In this document: positions 1 through 8,376 of the stretch, piece after piece | Position numbering within the stretch: the stretch's first letter is position 1 | Layout of the letters: each line of letters begins with the position of its first letter | From: an uncultured Lachnospiraceae bacterium | GTDB lineage: Bacteria; Bacillota; Clostridia; Lachnospirales; Lachnospiraceae | Assembly: GCA_947175035.1 (NCBI GenBank) | Contig: CAMWLG010000037.1 | Span: forward strand, 1-34,838 | Length of the DNA stretch: 34,838 bases | Reading direction: 5' to 3' | Made by a program: the position numbers and the translations under genes | Notes under the pieces: model-generated | What the model saw: the letters and a program-made list of their open reading frames with translations, nothing else | Told to the model about the DNA's origin: nothing | The model's database searches: none

Positions 1-370
1 CATAAATTATATAGCCGCGTTTTACTCTATATATCCCAAAGTTAATGCCAAAACAATCAATTTTTTTTAAAAGTAGTATAGAACCATTATTTATATCCAA
101 CTGAACAATGGAATGATTCTGTAAGATAACTAAGGCTTCTCCTTCAAGTACAGCACAATCTGTATCATAGATAAAATAATCCCCAATTAAAGCAATTCGA
201 ATTATTTTTTTGTATGAATCTATTTGTATTGCAAACACTTTATACATATCGCCGTGTTTCAAATGACCTGAATTTAATACGATATCATAGGGCTGATTGT
301 CCGTCGATTCAACAGTATATGTGTGGTCTATGGAAATCGTCACAGTACATATATCGTTTCGTAATACCAT
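1..370 (-). CDS. Hypothetical protein, C-terminus truncated by window edge
   Basis: An open frame runs on the minus strand from an ATG at 370 to the window edge without a stop (123 codons). It starts MVLRNDICTV and has no signal peptide or membrane segment. The product is rich in isoleucine, tyrosine and aspartate, in alternating short hydrophobic and polar stretches that suggest a beta-rich fold. A GAGGAG ribosome binding site lies at a suitable distance upstream and supports the start. The gene is much more AT-rich than the core genes that follow, like other accessory or immunity-type genes. I do not recognise a family. The nearby CdiI-like gene makes an immunity or toxin-accessory role conceivable, but that is inference only. 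Confidence 0.6.
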   Translation of the reverse strand, partial: MVLRNDICTVTISIDHTYTVESTDNQPYDIVLNSGHLKHGDMYKVFAIQIDSYKKIIRIALIGDYFIYDTDCAVLEGEALVILQNHSIVQLDINNGSILLLKKIDCFGINFGIYRVKRGYIIY

Positions 371-383
371 ATAACTATTCTCC

Positions 384-398
384 TCGGCAAAATGCCGA
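384..398 (-). promoter_or_regulatory. Small hairpin abutting the ribosome binding site
   Basis: A perfect 6-bp inverted repeat (TCGGCA, loop TTT, TGCCGA on minus) ends at the first base of the GAGGAG ribosome binding site of the gene starting at 370. If it forms in the mRNA it could limit ribosome access. It has no U-tract suited to termination. Confidence 0.35.
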
Positions 399-522
399 TT
401 TGTCAATTTTAATGCAGTATTTCTTGCATCGTGTCAACTTTTATCAAAATATACCACAATATGTAGTTTAAGAACACCCGTCATTGTACTAATGGAATAA
501 AATCCTTCATTTCTTCTGATTC

Positions 523-1068
523 TTATTCTGCTGATTCCAGCCCACTTAGATTCAACTCTATCCCCGCCAGGATGAAACGCGGGTCATCCCCGATCAGCTC
601 ACAGTTTTGCTCATAAATTGCGATGTATTGGCTTCCGTCGCCCAGATACTTTTCCGCAATCTTCCAGAGAGAATCCCCCGCCTGCACCACAACAGTGCCA
701 GTCATATCACCTGCCATGGACGTATCTGTCTGTTCTTGTGATATCACCTGTTCTTGCTTCTTCTGTACTTGTGATATCTCTGTTTCTTCCTGTGTCGCCT
801 GCTCTTTCGATATTGCCTGTTCCGATTCCTCCTGCACCGTCTGTCCTTGTCCGTTCTGTGTCGGTTGAGGCATCTCACCCGCTGCATATTCCCCATGCTC
901 CTCGTCGGCTGCCAAATATCCTGTCCCGTCGCCAAGAGTAACATCTGTAATGTCACCAGTCTTTGTGCCAAAACCCACAAGCATAATGCCGCCAATGGCA
1001 AAAAGCAGACACAGCCCTGCAAGTATCTCGTTTTTATTGGTCTCCCTGTTTCTCCACATTGTCCTCAT
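523..1068 (-). CDS. Single-pass membrane protein with C-terminal LysM domain
   Basis: This 181-residue protein has a short basic N-terminus, one membrane segment at about residues 15-33, a Gln/Glu-rich disordered linker at about 55-117 and a C-terminal LysM domain at about 125-175 (QAGDSLWKIAEKYLGD is typical). LysM binds the GlcNAc-containing glycan of peptidoglycan, so the protein probably anchors in the membrane and reaches the wall through the flexible linker. It resembles small LysM proteins of the YneA type in layout, but there is no lexA beside it, so an SOS division-inhibitor role is not supported. The start overlaps the end of the upstream immunity-like gene by 35 bases, suggesting coupled translation. 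A second ATG lies three codons in and could be the real start. Confidence 0.85.
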   Translation of the reverse strand: MRTMWRNRETNKNEILAGLCLLFAIGGIMLVGFGTKTGDITDVTLGDGTGYLAADEEHGEYAAGEMPQPTQNGQGQTVQEESEQAISKEQATQEETEISQVQKKQEQVISQEQTDTSMAGDMTGTVVVQAGDSLWKIAEKYLGDGSQYIAIYEQNCELIGDDPRFILAGIELNLSGLESAE

Positions 1069-1486
1069 GACTTATCATTCCCCACTTTCTCAGATTGTCT
1101 TTTTCAACACACTCCGCTTCTTCTATTTGGGAATAATGCTCTCTCACAAGCTGTGCAACAATATTCCTTTCCTCTTTGGCATCTCTCCAGAAGGCATCCG
1201 GCAGTCTCAGCACGATATTCAACAAATCGCCTTCATAATAATGTACTTCTTGTAAAATATCCTGTTCCAACGCCGCCACCGCTATCGGCAGGACATACGG
1301 AACACCGATTTTTTGTGAAAGCAGCAGCCTGATTTCCTCCAAGCTTAACTGGTTCAGAGGTTTTTTGACCGCTCTCTGACTGGTTTGAACCACATAGGAA
1401 CCAAAATCAGAGTCTTCCCAGACGATATTTTCCAGTTCCACAATGGATTTATTCATATGTGCCATACCATGAATAGGTTTTATCAT
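1034..1486 (-). CDS. CdiI-type contact-dependent growth inhibition immunity-like protein
   Basis: The frame is open from a GTG at 1504, but the ATG at 1486 has an AAAGGAGG site seven bases upstream, so I take that start (150 residues). The sequence has the pattern I know from standalone CDI immunity-family proteins of Firmicutes: KSIVELENIVW near the N-terminus, then LSLEEIRLLLSQKIG, then YYEGDLLNIVLRLP followed by FW. Such proteins normally neutralise a delivered toxin in the cytoplasm. No toxin, CdiA/CdiB or LXG/WXG gene is visible beside it, so it is an orphan here. Its 3' end overlaps the LysM membrane protein gene by 35 bases. The family call rests on recalled motifs, and a Pfam search would settle it. 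Confidence 0.65.
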   Translation of the reverse strand: MIKPIHGMAHMNKSIVELENIVWEDSDFGSYVVQTSQRAVKKPLNQLSLEEIRLLLSQKIGVPYVLPIAVAALEQDILQEVHYYEGDLLNIVLRLPDAFWRDAKEERNIVAQLVREHYSQIEEAECVEKDNLRKWGMISHEDNVEKQGDQ

Positions 1487-1535
1487 ACCATGCCCTCCTT
1501 TCACACATGGTTTTCCCTTTGATTTTGCATAGGAA

Positions 1536-2228
1536 TCAGTCTTTCCTCTTAAGCCCCTTCAGATAAGCCTTCTGTTCCGGCGTAATCCTCAAGCTCTCCA
1601 CCGCTTTCTGGATGGATTTATTGTGAGTCCAGAGATCCAGCCGGTTCTCCTCTATGTACGGCAGGATCGCCTCATATTGTTTGGCAAGGGCGGTGGCAAA
1701 ATACCATGCCCGCATCATGTTCACATAGTACTCCTTGGACTGCACTCCCGCCACCATCTCCGGATAAGCGGCATCAAATTCTTTGTCCAGAAAGAAGCGC
1801 ATCAGCATCCCGATGGCAAAACGCACCGTGTAAGTGTGGCTGTCCGCAAGCCATACCTGTATCTGTTCCAACAGCTTTGCAGGGTATTTTCCCAATACCT
1901 TGGGTGCCATCAAATCGCAGGTTGCCCAGTTGTCCACATAGGGCAGAAAGGCGTCAAGGGCACGGATGCAAATATCATAATCCTTGATACATTCAATAAA
2001 AAATCCATGAAGATTATTCTCCTCATAATAGTCATGGGGGAGAGCTTCCATAAAATCCTTCAAATCATCATCGGACGATTCCCGCCACAACTTCTTTGCC
2101 AGCTTTCTAAGCGCCGGGGTTCGTACACCGATAATGGTGTCGGGGTCAACAGTGGGCATCAGCTTTGCGTGAAATGCTTTATATTCTGTATCCTGCAGCT
2201 CAAATAGTCTTTGCCTAATATTAGTCAT
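1536..2228 (-). CDS. DNA alkylation repair protein, AlkD-like HEAT-repeat glycosylase
   Basis: The 230-residue all-helical product matches the DNA alkylation repair family (AlkC/AlkD). AlkD releases N3- and N7-alkylpurines from DNA using a HEAT-like fold without base flipping. The residues known to matter in AlkD appear conserved: Trp101 and Asp105 in NWATCD, Arg136 in TYTVRFAIG and Trp175 in MRAWYFATA. The length is usual for the family. The start codon overlaps the stop of the upstream GNAT gene as ATGA, so the two are probably translationally coupled. I infer a cytoplasmic DNA-repair role; nothing suggests an adaptive-response promoter. Confidence 0.9.
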   Translation of the reverse strand: MTNIRQRLFELQDTEYKAFHAKLMPTVDPDTIIGVRTPALRKLAKKLWRESSDDDLKDFMEALPHDYYEENNLHGFFIECIKDYDICIRALDAFLPYVDNWATCDLMAPKVLGKYPAKLLEQIQVWLADSHTYTVRFAIGMLMRFFLDKEFDAAYPEMVAGVQSKEYYVNMMRAWYFATALAKQYEAILPYIEENRLDLWTHNKSIQKAVESLRITPEQKAYLKGLKRKD

Positions 2229-2782
2229 GGGATAATCTCCATTCGCACCAGACGACTCAGGACAGATCCCAAATAATGCCGCATCATCTGTTTGTATTCC
2301 TCAGGATCCACCTTGCCGCCCGTCCCAAGAACCTCGTATATTACTTTTGCCTCCCTGAGCCGACAGTGCAGCTCCGTCAGACCGCCCCGCAGGTAAAACT
2401 GCTTGCGGCTGACCCTCTCCGCATAATTGTCCGCTGTCTCATCCAATTCCTCTATGGCAAGAAAAAGCTTTTGACCATCATACCGTTCTTTCAGCGCCCG
2501 AAGTGTGTCGCTGCCATAGCCCTTTCCCCTATGTTGGTCAGAGATTGCAAGGTAAAAAACATAGGATAAGTTGGAATAACTGATGACATAAGCCAGACCG
2601 ACCCATTCTTTATCGTCATACAGCCCCCAAAAATCCACGCCCTCTTTACGGGCGTTGCGGTTTAACACCCAAAAAGGCGCCCTCTCCTCCGCGGGGAACG
2701 CTTTTTTGTATAGTGCTTTTATATTCTTAAATTCAGGAAGGCTCTTGTCTGTTATTTTTAAACTGACAGGCACTGTAATCAT
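2225..2782 (-). CDS. GNAT family N-acetyltransferase
   Basis: The 185-residue product has the GNAT acetyl-CoA pyrophosphate-binding signature QHRGKGYG at about residues 82-89, preceded by the beta4 strand YVFYLAISD. The substrate is unknown. The N-terminal part (KALYKKAFPAEERAPF) resembles the broad group of small Firmicutes GNATs described only as N-acetyltransferases. It overlaps the downstream AlkD-like gene by four bases and starts 17 bases after the gyrB paralog ends, so it probably belongs to the same transcript. Confidence 0.88.
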   Translation of the reverse strand: MITVPVSLKITDKSLPEFKNIKALYKKAFPAEERAPFWVLNRNARKEGVDFWGLYDDKEWVGLAYVISYSNLSYVFYLAISDQHRGKGYGSDTLRALKERYDGQKLFLAIEELDETADNYAERVSRKQFYLRGGLTELHCRLREAKVIYEVLGTGGKVDPEEYKQMMRHYLGSVLSRLVRMEIIP

Positions 2783-2799
2783 ACCCCTTTCACGGTTGC

Positions 2800-4722
2800 C
2801 TAAATATCCAGCTCCGCATCCTGTGCATGGTCATAGATGAACGCCTTTCTGGGCGGGACCTCCGTACCCATGAGAAGTTCCGTCATCTCGCTTGCCATAC
2901 GTGCGTCCTCGATCTCCACTTTCTTGAGCAGACGGTGCTCCGGGTCAAGAGTGGTCTCCCACAATTGCTGCGCGTCCATCTCGCCCAAGCCCTTATAACG
3001 CTGCAGAGTAAAAGCCCCTTTGTGGGTCTTGCGATACTTTTCCAGCGCCTTGTCATCATAAAGGTACTGCTCCTCCCCCTTGGAGGGCATGGCCTTATAC
3101 AAGGGTGGCATGGCGATATACACATGACCTTCAAAAATCAGCTCCGGCATAAATCGGTAAAACAGGGTCATAAGTAAAGTGGAGATATGGGAACCGTCCA
3201 CATCCGCATCCGTCATGATGATGATTTTGTCATAGCGAAGCTTGGAGATGTCAAAGTCATTGCCATACCCCTCCGAGAACCCGCAGCCGAAAGCGTTGAT
3301 CATGGTCTTGATCTCAGCGTTGGCAAGCACCTTGTCAATACTTGCCTTCTCCACGTTAAGAATCTTGCCCCGAATGGGCAAAATCGCCTGGTAATTGCGG
3401 TCTCTGGCGGTCTTGGCGCTGCCGCCGGCGGAATCACCTTCCACAATAAAAATCTCACATTTGGCGGCATCTTTGGAAATACAATTGGCAAGCTTGCCAT
3501 TGGAGTCAAAGGAGAATTTTTGCTTGGTAAGCATATTGGTTCTTGCTTTCTCCTCCGTCTTGCGGATCTTCGCCGCTTTTTCCGCACAGGCGATAATACT
3601 TTTCAGGGTCTCAAGATTGCGGTCAAAGAACCGCACAATCTCATCTCCTGTCACCTTGCTGACCACCTTCGCCGCATCCTGATTATCCAGCTTTGTCTTG
3701 GTCTGCCCCTCGAACCTGGGGTCGGGATGCTTGATGGACACCACAGCGGTCATGCCGTTTCGCACGTCTGCCCCCGTGAAATTCACATCTTTCTCCTTCA
3801 ATACATTCAGTTCTCTGGCATAGTTGTTGATCACATTGGTGAACATGGTTTTAAATCCCGTCAGATGCGTGCCACCCTCGGAATTGTAGATATTGTTGCA
3901 AAAACCCAACACATTCTCATGAAACTCATTGATATACTGGAACGCCACCTCCACGGAAATGCCTTCGCTCTCGCCGCTAAAATAAATCACGTCATGAACC
4001 GTCTCGGCAGTCTTGTTGATATCCTTGATAAAACCCACAATGCCCTCAGGCTCATGAAAAGTAAGTACCTCAGGTGTTTCCCTGCGCTTGTCCGTGAATA
4101 CAATGGTCAGATTCGGATTCAGATAGGCTGTCTCGTGGAGACGGCTCTTCACGTCATCCTCCTTGAAGCGGGTCTTGTCAAAAATCGTGTCATCCGGCAA
4201 AAAATTGATGCTGGTGCCGCTTTCCTTAGTCTTACCCACCACAGGCAACAGCCCGTCCACCAGTTCCATGGTAGGGATTCCCCGTTCATAGCTGTCCTCG
4301 TAAATAAATCCGTCTGTTTTGACCCGAACGGTCAATCTGGTAGAAAGAGCATTCACCACGGAAGAACCCACACCATGCAGACCACCGCTGGTCTTGTATG
4401 CATTATTGTCAAACTTGCCGCCCGCATGCAGGGTGGTAAACACCAGCCGTTCCGCGCTGATCCCCTTTTCATGCATCCCCACGGGGATTCCACGTCCATT
4501 GTCCGTCACCGTGGCGGATCCGTCCGCCTCCAAAGTCACAGTGATTTTATCGCAATATCCCGCCAAATGCTCGTCCACGGAATTGTCCACAATCTCGTAT
4601 ATTAAATGATTCAGCCCCTTGGTAGAAACGCTGCCGATATACATACCAGGACGTTTGCGCACCGCTTCCAAACCTTCCAGCACCGTGATGCTGGAGGCGC
4701 CATAATTACTTGCCTTTGCCAT
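2800..4722 (-). CDS. gyrB: DNA gyrase subunit B paralog (type IIA topoisomerase ATPase subunit)
   Basis: The 640-residue protein has the full type IIA B-subunit layout: a GHKL ATPase domain with EIVDNSVDE (about 43-51), DNGRGIP (74-80) and GGLHGVGSS (113-121); a transducer domain; a TOPRIM domain with EGDSAGGSA and DADVDGSHI; and the C-terminal LQRYKGLGEMDAQQLWETT segment. LPIRGKILNVEKA is more like GyrB than ParE. No gyrA or parC lies next to it, and it is not beside dnaA or recF, so it looks like the second GyrB-type copy that I recall in Lachnospiraceae genomes. Its A-subunit partner must be encoded elsewhere. An AAGGAG-type site precedes the ATG. GyrB versus ParE function cannot be decided from this window. 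Confidence 0.9.
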   Translation of the reverse strand: MAKASNYGASSITVLEGLEAVRKRPGMYIGSVSTKGLNHLIYEIVDNSVDEHLAGYCDKITVTLEADGSATVTDNGRGIPVGMHEKGISAERLVFTTLHAGGKFDNNAYKTSGGLHGVGSSVVNALSTRLTVRVKTDGFIYEDSYERGIPTMELVDGLLPVVGKTKESGTSINFLPDDTIFDKTRFKEDDVKSRLHETAYLNPNLTIVFTDKRRETPEVLTFHEPEGIVGFIKDINKTAETVHDVIYFSGESEGISVEVAFQYINEFHENVLGFCNNIYNSEGGTHLTGFKTMFTNVINNYARELNVLKEKDVNFTGADVRNGMTAVVSIKHPDPRFEGQTKTKLDNQDAAKVVSKVTGDEIVRFFDRNLETLKSIIACAEKAAKIRKTEEKARTNMLTKQKFSFDSNGKLANCISKDAAKCEIFIVEGDSAGGSAKTARDRNYQAILPIRGKILNVEKASIDKVLANAEIKTMINAFGCGFSEGYGNDFDISKLRYDKIIIMTDADVDGSHISTLLMTLFYRFMPELIFEGHVYIAMPPLYKAMPSKGEEQYLYDDKALEKYRKTHKGAFTLQRYKGLGEMDAQQLWETTLDPEHRLLKKVEIEDARMASEMTELLMGTEVPPRKAFIYDHAQDAELDI

Positions 4723-4771
4723 GAAAGCCTAATCTCCTTTAACTCTAAATACTCTTCCAAATTTTCATATA

Positions 4772-5209
4772 TCAAAAGTCAAAACCGCTGTTTTCATTGA
4801 TGAGAACAGTCTTTATTCCAGAGACATTGTTGAGGGCGTTTAAAATCCCATGGATGGCAGTGTTGCAGTATTCCGGTTCCACATTACCTAGATCAAGAAA
4901 CACAGATACCTTGTCTTCCTGCTTCAGGACATCAAGATAACCGAGATAAATCTCCTGCTCATCGTAAGATTTGAAAAATTCACCAATCACATTGTCTGTT
5001 TCCTCAAACTTCGCATCGGTAAACCCATCCTCAAAATAGATGCTGAAAAAGAAATTCTCGCCCTCAAATCCCATAACATGTGCTTCATAATTTAATTCCA
5101 GCTCTTCCAGCCCAATCATACTGTCAAATGCACCTTCATCCATCTCAAGCATTTCATAATCATCAAACTGATCTTCATTGATGCCTGTGGGTGTTTCATT
5201 TTCCTTCAT
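4772..5209 (-). CDS. Acidic hypothetical protein
   Basis: The 145-residue product is strongly acidic and has no signal peptide, membrane segment or recognisable catalytic motif. The first 35 residues are Asp/Glu-rich and probably disordered. The rest alternates beta-like stretches (NFFFSIYFEDGF, KVSVFLDLGN) with a final helix and the strand GIKTVLINE, which suggests a small alpha/beta domain. An AGAGGT site precedes the ATG. It sits between a DegV gene and the gyrB paralog, 27 and 49 bases away, and probably shares their transcript. I do not recognise the family. Confidence 0.8.
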   Translation of the reverse strand: MKENETPTGINEDQFDDYEMLEMDEGAFDSMIGLEELELNYEAHVMGFEGENFFFSIYFEDGFTDAKFEETDNVIGEFFKSYDEQEIYLGYLDVLKQEDKVSVFLDLGNVEPEYCNTAIHGILNALNNVSGIKTVLINENSGFDF

Positions 5210-5236
5210 TACAAACCTCTGCTATTCGTTTTTTTC

Positions 5237-6100
5237 TTATATCTTCTTGCTGCAAGCCACTGCCAGTGCTCCTGGTCCGATATGGCAGGCGACACTCAAA
5301 GAAAGCGGATCCATGTGAATGTCATAGCCGGGAAAAGCCTTTTCCACCTCTTCTTTCCACGCCATGGCAGCTTCCGTGTCATAGGTATAGGCAATCGCAA
5401 TCCAAACACCCTTTTCCTCTGTCATCCCGCCAAAACGGTTGATGATATCATTTTGTATCGCGTTGATCATAATGGACTTGCCCTGATTCGTGGTGCGCGC
5501 CTTGGCAAAAGCATCCAGCTTCTCCCCTTGAATCTGCAGCACGGGCTTCAAGCGCAAAAGGCTGCCGATCGCCGCGGCGGCAGGAGTGATTCTGCCTCCC
5601 TTTTTCAGATAATATAATGTGTCAAGCATAATATAAATACTGCTGTTGAATTTATCTGCCTCCAGGAAGTCCTTGATCTCCGCGGCATTCATCCCTCTCT
5701 CTATGAGCAGCTTTGCATCCAGCGCAGACTGCCTCTGGGTTATTGAGATCCGCTGATTGTTTACCACCTGTACCTTGCCGTCATAGTCCTGCGCCAGCAT
5801 CATCGCGCTCTGGCAGGAACCGGAAAGCCCGCTGGACATGGGAATGTGCACAATCTCATCATATTCCTTTAAAAGCTTGTCCCACAGATTCATAACCGAC
5901 TCCGGCGACGGCTGGCTGGTGGAGATCTCATCACCATTTTTGAGCATCTCATAAAATTGCTCCTGGCTCAAATCTATATCCTCAAAATAGGTTTTATCCC
6001 CCATCATAAAAGGCATGGGCAACACATGAATCCCAAGCTCCAATGACTCTGATTGAGTAATTCCACTGTTGCTGTCCGTAACAATTGCAATTTTAGCCAT
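5237..6100 (-). CDS. DegV family fatty-acid-binding protein (FakB-type)
   Basis: The 287-residue protein matches the DegV family throughout: IAIVTDSNSGI at the N-terminus, the TSQPSPE loop (61-67), MSSGLSGS (88-95) and a C-terminal CHIGPGALAVA. In FakB proteins these loops hold the carboxylate of a bound fatty acid, which FakA phosphorylates to acyl-phosphate for phospholipid synthesis. A FakA-type gene lies 2.3 kb upstream beyond recG, which supports this role. The gene has a good AAGGAG site. It starts only 18 bases after a terminator-like hairpin, so its expression may depend on read-through or on a promoter inside that hairpin region. Acyl specificity cannot be read from the sequence. Confidence 0.93.
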   Translation of the reverse strand: MAKIAIVTDSNSGITQSESLELGIHVLPMPFMMGDKTYFEDIDLSQEQFYEMLKNGDEISTSQPSPESVMNLWDKLLKEYDEIVHIPMSSGLSGSCQSAMMLAQDYDGKVQVVNNQRISITQRQSALDAKLLIERGMNAAEIKDFLEADKFNSSIYIMLDTLYYLKKGGRITPAAAAIGSLLRLKPVLQIQGEKLDAFAKARTTNQGKSIMINAIQNDIINRFGGMTEEKGVWIAIAYTYDTEAAMAWKEEVEKAFPGYDIHMDPLSLSVACHIGPGALAVACSKKI

Positions 6101-6118
6101 GTTTATTCTCCTTATCCC

Positions 6119-6166
6119 AAAAAATGGTAACTCTCCGGAACCATTCGCTTGGTTCTGAACTGTTAC
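6119..6166 (-). terminator. Hairpin terminator or attenuator between recG and degV
   Basis: On minus, an outer stem GTAAC/GTTAC (6162-6166 with 6127-6131) encloses an inner stem GAACCA/TGGTTC (6150-6155 with 6138-6143), followed by six T (6119-6124). It lies 15 bases after the recG stop and 18 bases before the degV ATG, so it could end recG transcription or attenuate read-through into degV. Confidence 0.6.
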
Positions 6167-6180
6167 AATTTATTTTACTG

Positions 6181-8259
6181 TTAGATAGAACGAAAGTCAA
6201 CAGAATTTCCCCGCGCGGCAAAATGTGTGGTTATCATCTGATGCGCATTCAGTCCCGGATCCTCCTGCAGCAATTCATCCACCGCAGCACAAGCCTCCTG
6301 CAGCACTGCCGCGTCCGAGTAGACGTCTCCTATTTTGAAGGAAAACTCCCCGCTCTGCCTGATGCCCAGAAGCTCCCCCGGCCCCCGGAGCTTCAAATCC
6401 TGCGCCGCAATCTGGAAACCATCATTTGATTTGTTGAGGATATCCAGCCGCTCCATGGTCTCCTTCTTCTCGTTCGTGCTCATAAATATGCAATAGCTCT
6501 GATGTTCGCCTCGTCCCACCCTGCCTCGCAATTGGTGAAGCTGTGCCAGTCCAAAACGCTCCGCGTTCTCCACCATCATTACCGTTGCGTTCGGCACATT
6601 GATCCCGACCTCAATCACCGTGGTGGAGACCAGCACATCTATATTATGGGACGCGAACTCTCCCATAATTCTATTTTTGTCCGAAGAATGCATCTTCCCG
6701 TGCAGATACGCAATCTGCACCGTACCCGGCAGGGCTGCCCGAAGCTTCGCCGCATACTCCACCACATTCTCCACATCCTCAAGCTCCCCTTCCTCGACCT
6801 GGGGACAGACCACATATGCCTGCCGCCCTGCCGCCACCTCCTTGGCGATAAATTCATATGCCTTCGGGCGATAGGAAGTGTTGACCACGCAATTTTTGAT
6901 GGGCAGTCGTTCTGCGGGCAGCTCATCTATCACGGAAATATGCAAATCACCGTAAAGGATGATGGCAAGCGTCCTTGGAATAGGGGTTGCGCTCATGACC
7001 AACACATGAGGGTGCGTGCCTGCCATATTTTCCCCGCTGTCATGCTCCCCCTTCGCCGCCAGCCGCTCCCGCTGACGGACGCCAAAGCGGTGCTGCTCGT
7101 CCGTCACCACCAGCGCAAGCTTGTGATATTCTACTTTATCCTGAATCAACGCGTGTGTGCCGATAATTAAGTTTGCTTCGCCGGAGGCAATCTTCTCATA
7201 GGCGGCTTTTTTTTGCACAGCGGACATGCTTCCCACTAAAAGCACAGGCTTAAAAATCAAATGATACCGCTCCGTGTACTCGCTGATGCTCTCGAAATGC
7301 TGCATGGCAAGCACCTCTGTGGGTGCCATCAGCGCTCCCTGACAGCCATTTGCCGCACACATGAGAAGCGCCAGAACAGCAACAATCGTCTTACCGCTTC
7401 CCACATCACCCTGAATCAATCGATTCATACAATGCGTTCCTGCCAGATCCTCCCGAAGCTCTCCCCACACTTTTCTTTGGGCATTCGTCAGCGGGAAGGG
7501 AAGTTGCTCCAGAAAACGCACCGTGTCTGCGGTCTCCAACATGGGATAGCTGTTGACAAGCTCGTCCGCCAACTCCTTATTCTTGCGAAGCATCAACAAA
7601 AATCCAAAAAACTCATCAAAAACTAATCGTTTTCTTGCTTCCTTTAAAGTCTCATAATCTATGGGAAAGTGAACATTGGCAAGGGCCTCCCTGACGGAAC
7701 ACAAGCCATATTTCTCTAAAATCTGTGGTGGATAATATTCCTCCTCAAATTCATAAAAGGTCAATGCCTGTCTCATCGCCTTCTGCACCGCCTGATTGGT
7801 AAGCCCTTTGGTGAGGGAATACTTGGGCATCAGCTGACCGCACTGACTGCGGTAATCATCCAATTTATAGATTTTGGGCTGTTCCATAATCTTGGCCGTC
7901 CCTCTGGTCTGCACCAATCCCCGAAACACATAAAAACCACCGGGCTTCAAGGTATTCTTGAGGAAAGCCATATTGAAAAATGTCAATTGCATGGCGCCTG
8001 ACTCATCCCGCACATTGACATTCAGGATGGTCAGACTGCGGATTTTCTTCTGGTTCGGTATGCCTACGACAGATACATGAATCGCGCAGATTTCTCCCGG
8101 TACAGCCCTGGCTATGCTGACCGGCGGCGCAAAAATCTCATAGTCTCTGGGATAATGGGCGAGAAGCTCCCCTACCGTGCTGATATTCAGCTTGGCATAT
8201 AACTTCTGCGCCTTCTCCCCAACACCCTTGATTTTCAATATCGATGTATTATCATTCAT
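6181..8259 (-). CDS. recG: ATP-dependent DNA helicase RecG
   Basis: The 692-residue protein is full-length RecG, a branch-migrating helicase that remodels stalled replication forks and Holliday junctions. The N-terminal wedge domain carries an OB-fold (KIRSLTILNVNVRDESG). The helicase core has Walker A GDVGSGKT, DEQHRFG as motif II, MSATPIPRTL as motif III, and the C-terminal motifs STTVIEVGINVPNA and QLRGRVGRGEHQSYC. A GAGGA site precedes the ATG. The order rpmB-asp23-fakA-recG matches Bacillus (rpmB-yloU-yloV-sdaAB-sdaAA-recG) except that the sda genes are absent. A terminator hairpin separates it from fakA, so it probably has its own promoter. Confidence 0.97.
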   Translation of the reverse strand: MNDNTSILKIKGVGEKAQKLYAKLNISTVGELLAHYPRDYEIFAPPVSIARAVPGEICAIHVSVVGIPNQKKIRSLTILNVNVRDESGAMQLTFFNMAFLKNTLKPGGFYVFRGLVQTRGTAKIMEQPKIYKLDDYRSQCGQLMPKYSLTKGLTNQAVQKAMRQALTFYEFEEEYYPPQILEKYGLCSVREALANVHFPIDYETLKEARKRLVFDEFFGFLLMLRKNKELADELVNSYPMLETADTVRFLEQLPFPLTNAQRKVWGELREDLAGTHCMNRLIQGDVGSGKTIVAVLALLMCAANGCQGALMAPTEVLAMQHFESISEYTERYHLIFKPVLLVGSMSAVQKKAAYEKIASGEANLIIGTHALIQDKVEYHKLALVVTDEQHRFGVRQRERLAAKGEHDSGENMAGTHPHVLVMSATPIPRTLAIILYGDLHISVIDELPAERLPIKNCVVNTSYRPKAYEFIAKEVAAGRQAYVVCPQVEEGELEDVENVVEYAAKLRAALPGTVQIAYLHGKMHSSDKNRIMGEFASHNIDVLVSTTVIEVGINVPNATVMMVENAERFGLAQLHQLRGRVGRGEHQSYCIFMSTNEKKETMERLDILNKSNDGFQIAAQDLKLRGPGELLGIRQSGEFSFKIGDVYSDAAVLQEACAAVDELLQEDPGLNAHQMITTHFAARGNSVDFRSI

Positions 8260-8312
8260 CCAAATTCCTCACTGCTCACATCACCTCATGCTCCGCATTT
8301 GGTGCTCGCACA

Positions 8313-8341
8313 AAAGAAGAAGACAGACCGTCTTCTTCTTT
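8313..8341 (-). terminator. Long hairpin between fakA and recG
   Basis: A perfect 12-bp stem (arms 8313-8324 and 8330-8341) with a 5-base loop lies 36 bases after the fakA stop. On minus the descending arm ends in CTTTTG, giving a short T-rich tail. It probably terminates fakA transcription, at least partly. Confidence 0.6.
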
Positions 8342-8376
8342 GTAATCAGACTTGCTTTGCATTAATAGGTTAGGAT

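Noticed and set aside
214..471. An 85-codon plus-strand frame
   Set aside because: It is mostly antisense to the truncated minus-strand gene, which has a proper ribosome binding site.
523..1068. LysM protein as YneA-type SOS division inhibitor
   Set aside because: The layout is similar, but lexA is not adjacent, the Gln/Glu linker is long and no LexA box is seen.
3187..4605. A 472-codon open frame on plus opposite the gyrB paralog
   Set aside because: It lies fully antisense to a gene with every gyrase motif intact; its product is low in recognisable motifs and has the composition of a mirrored frame.
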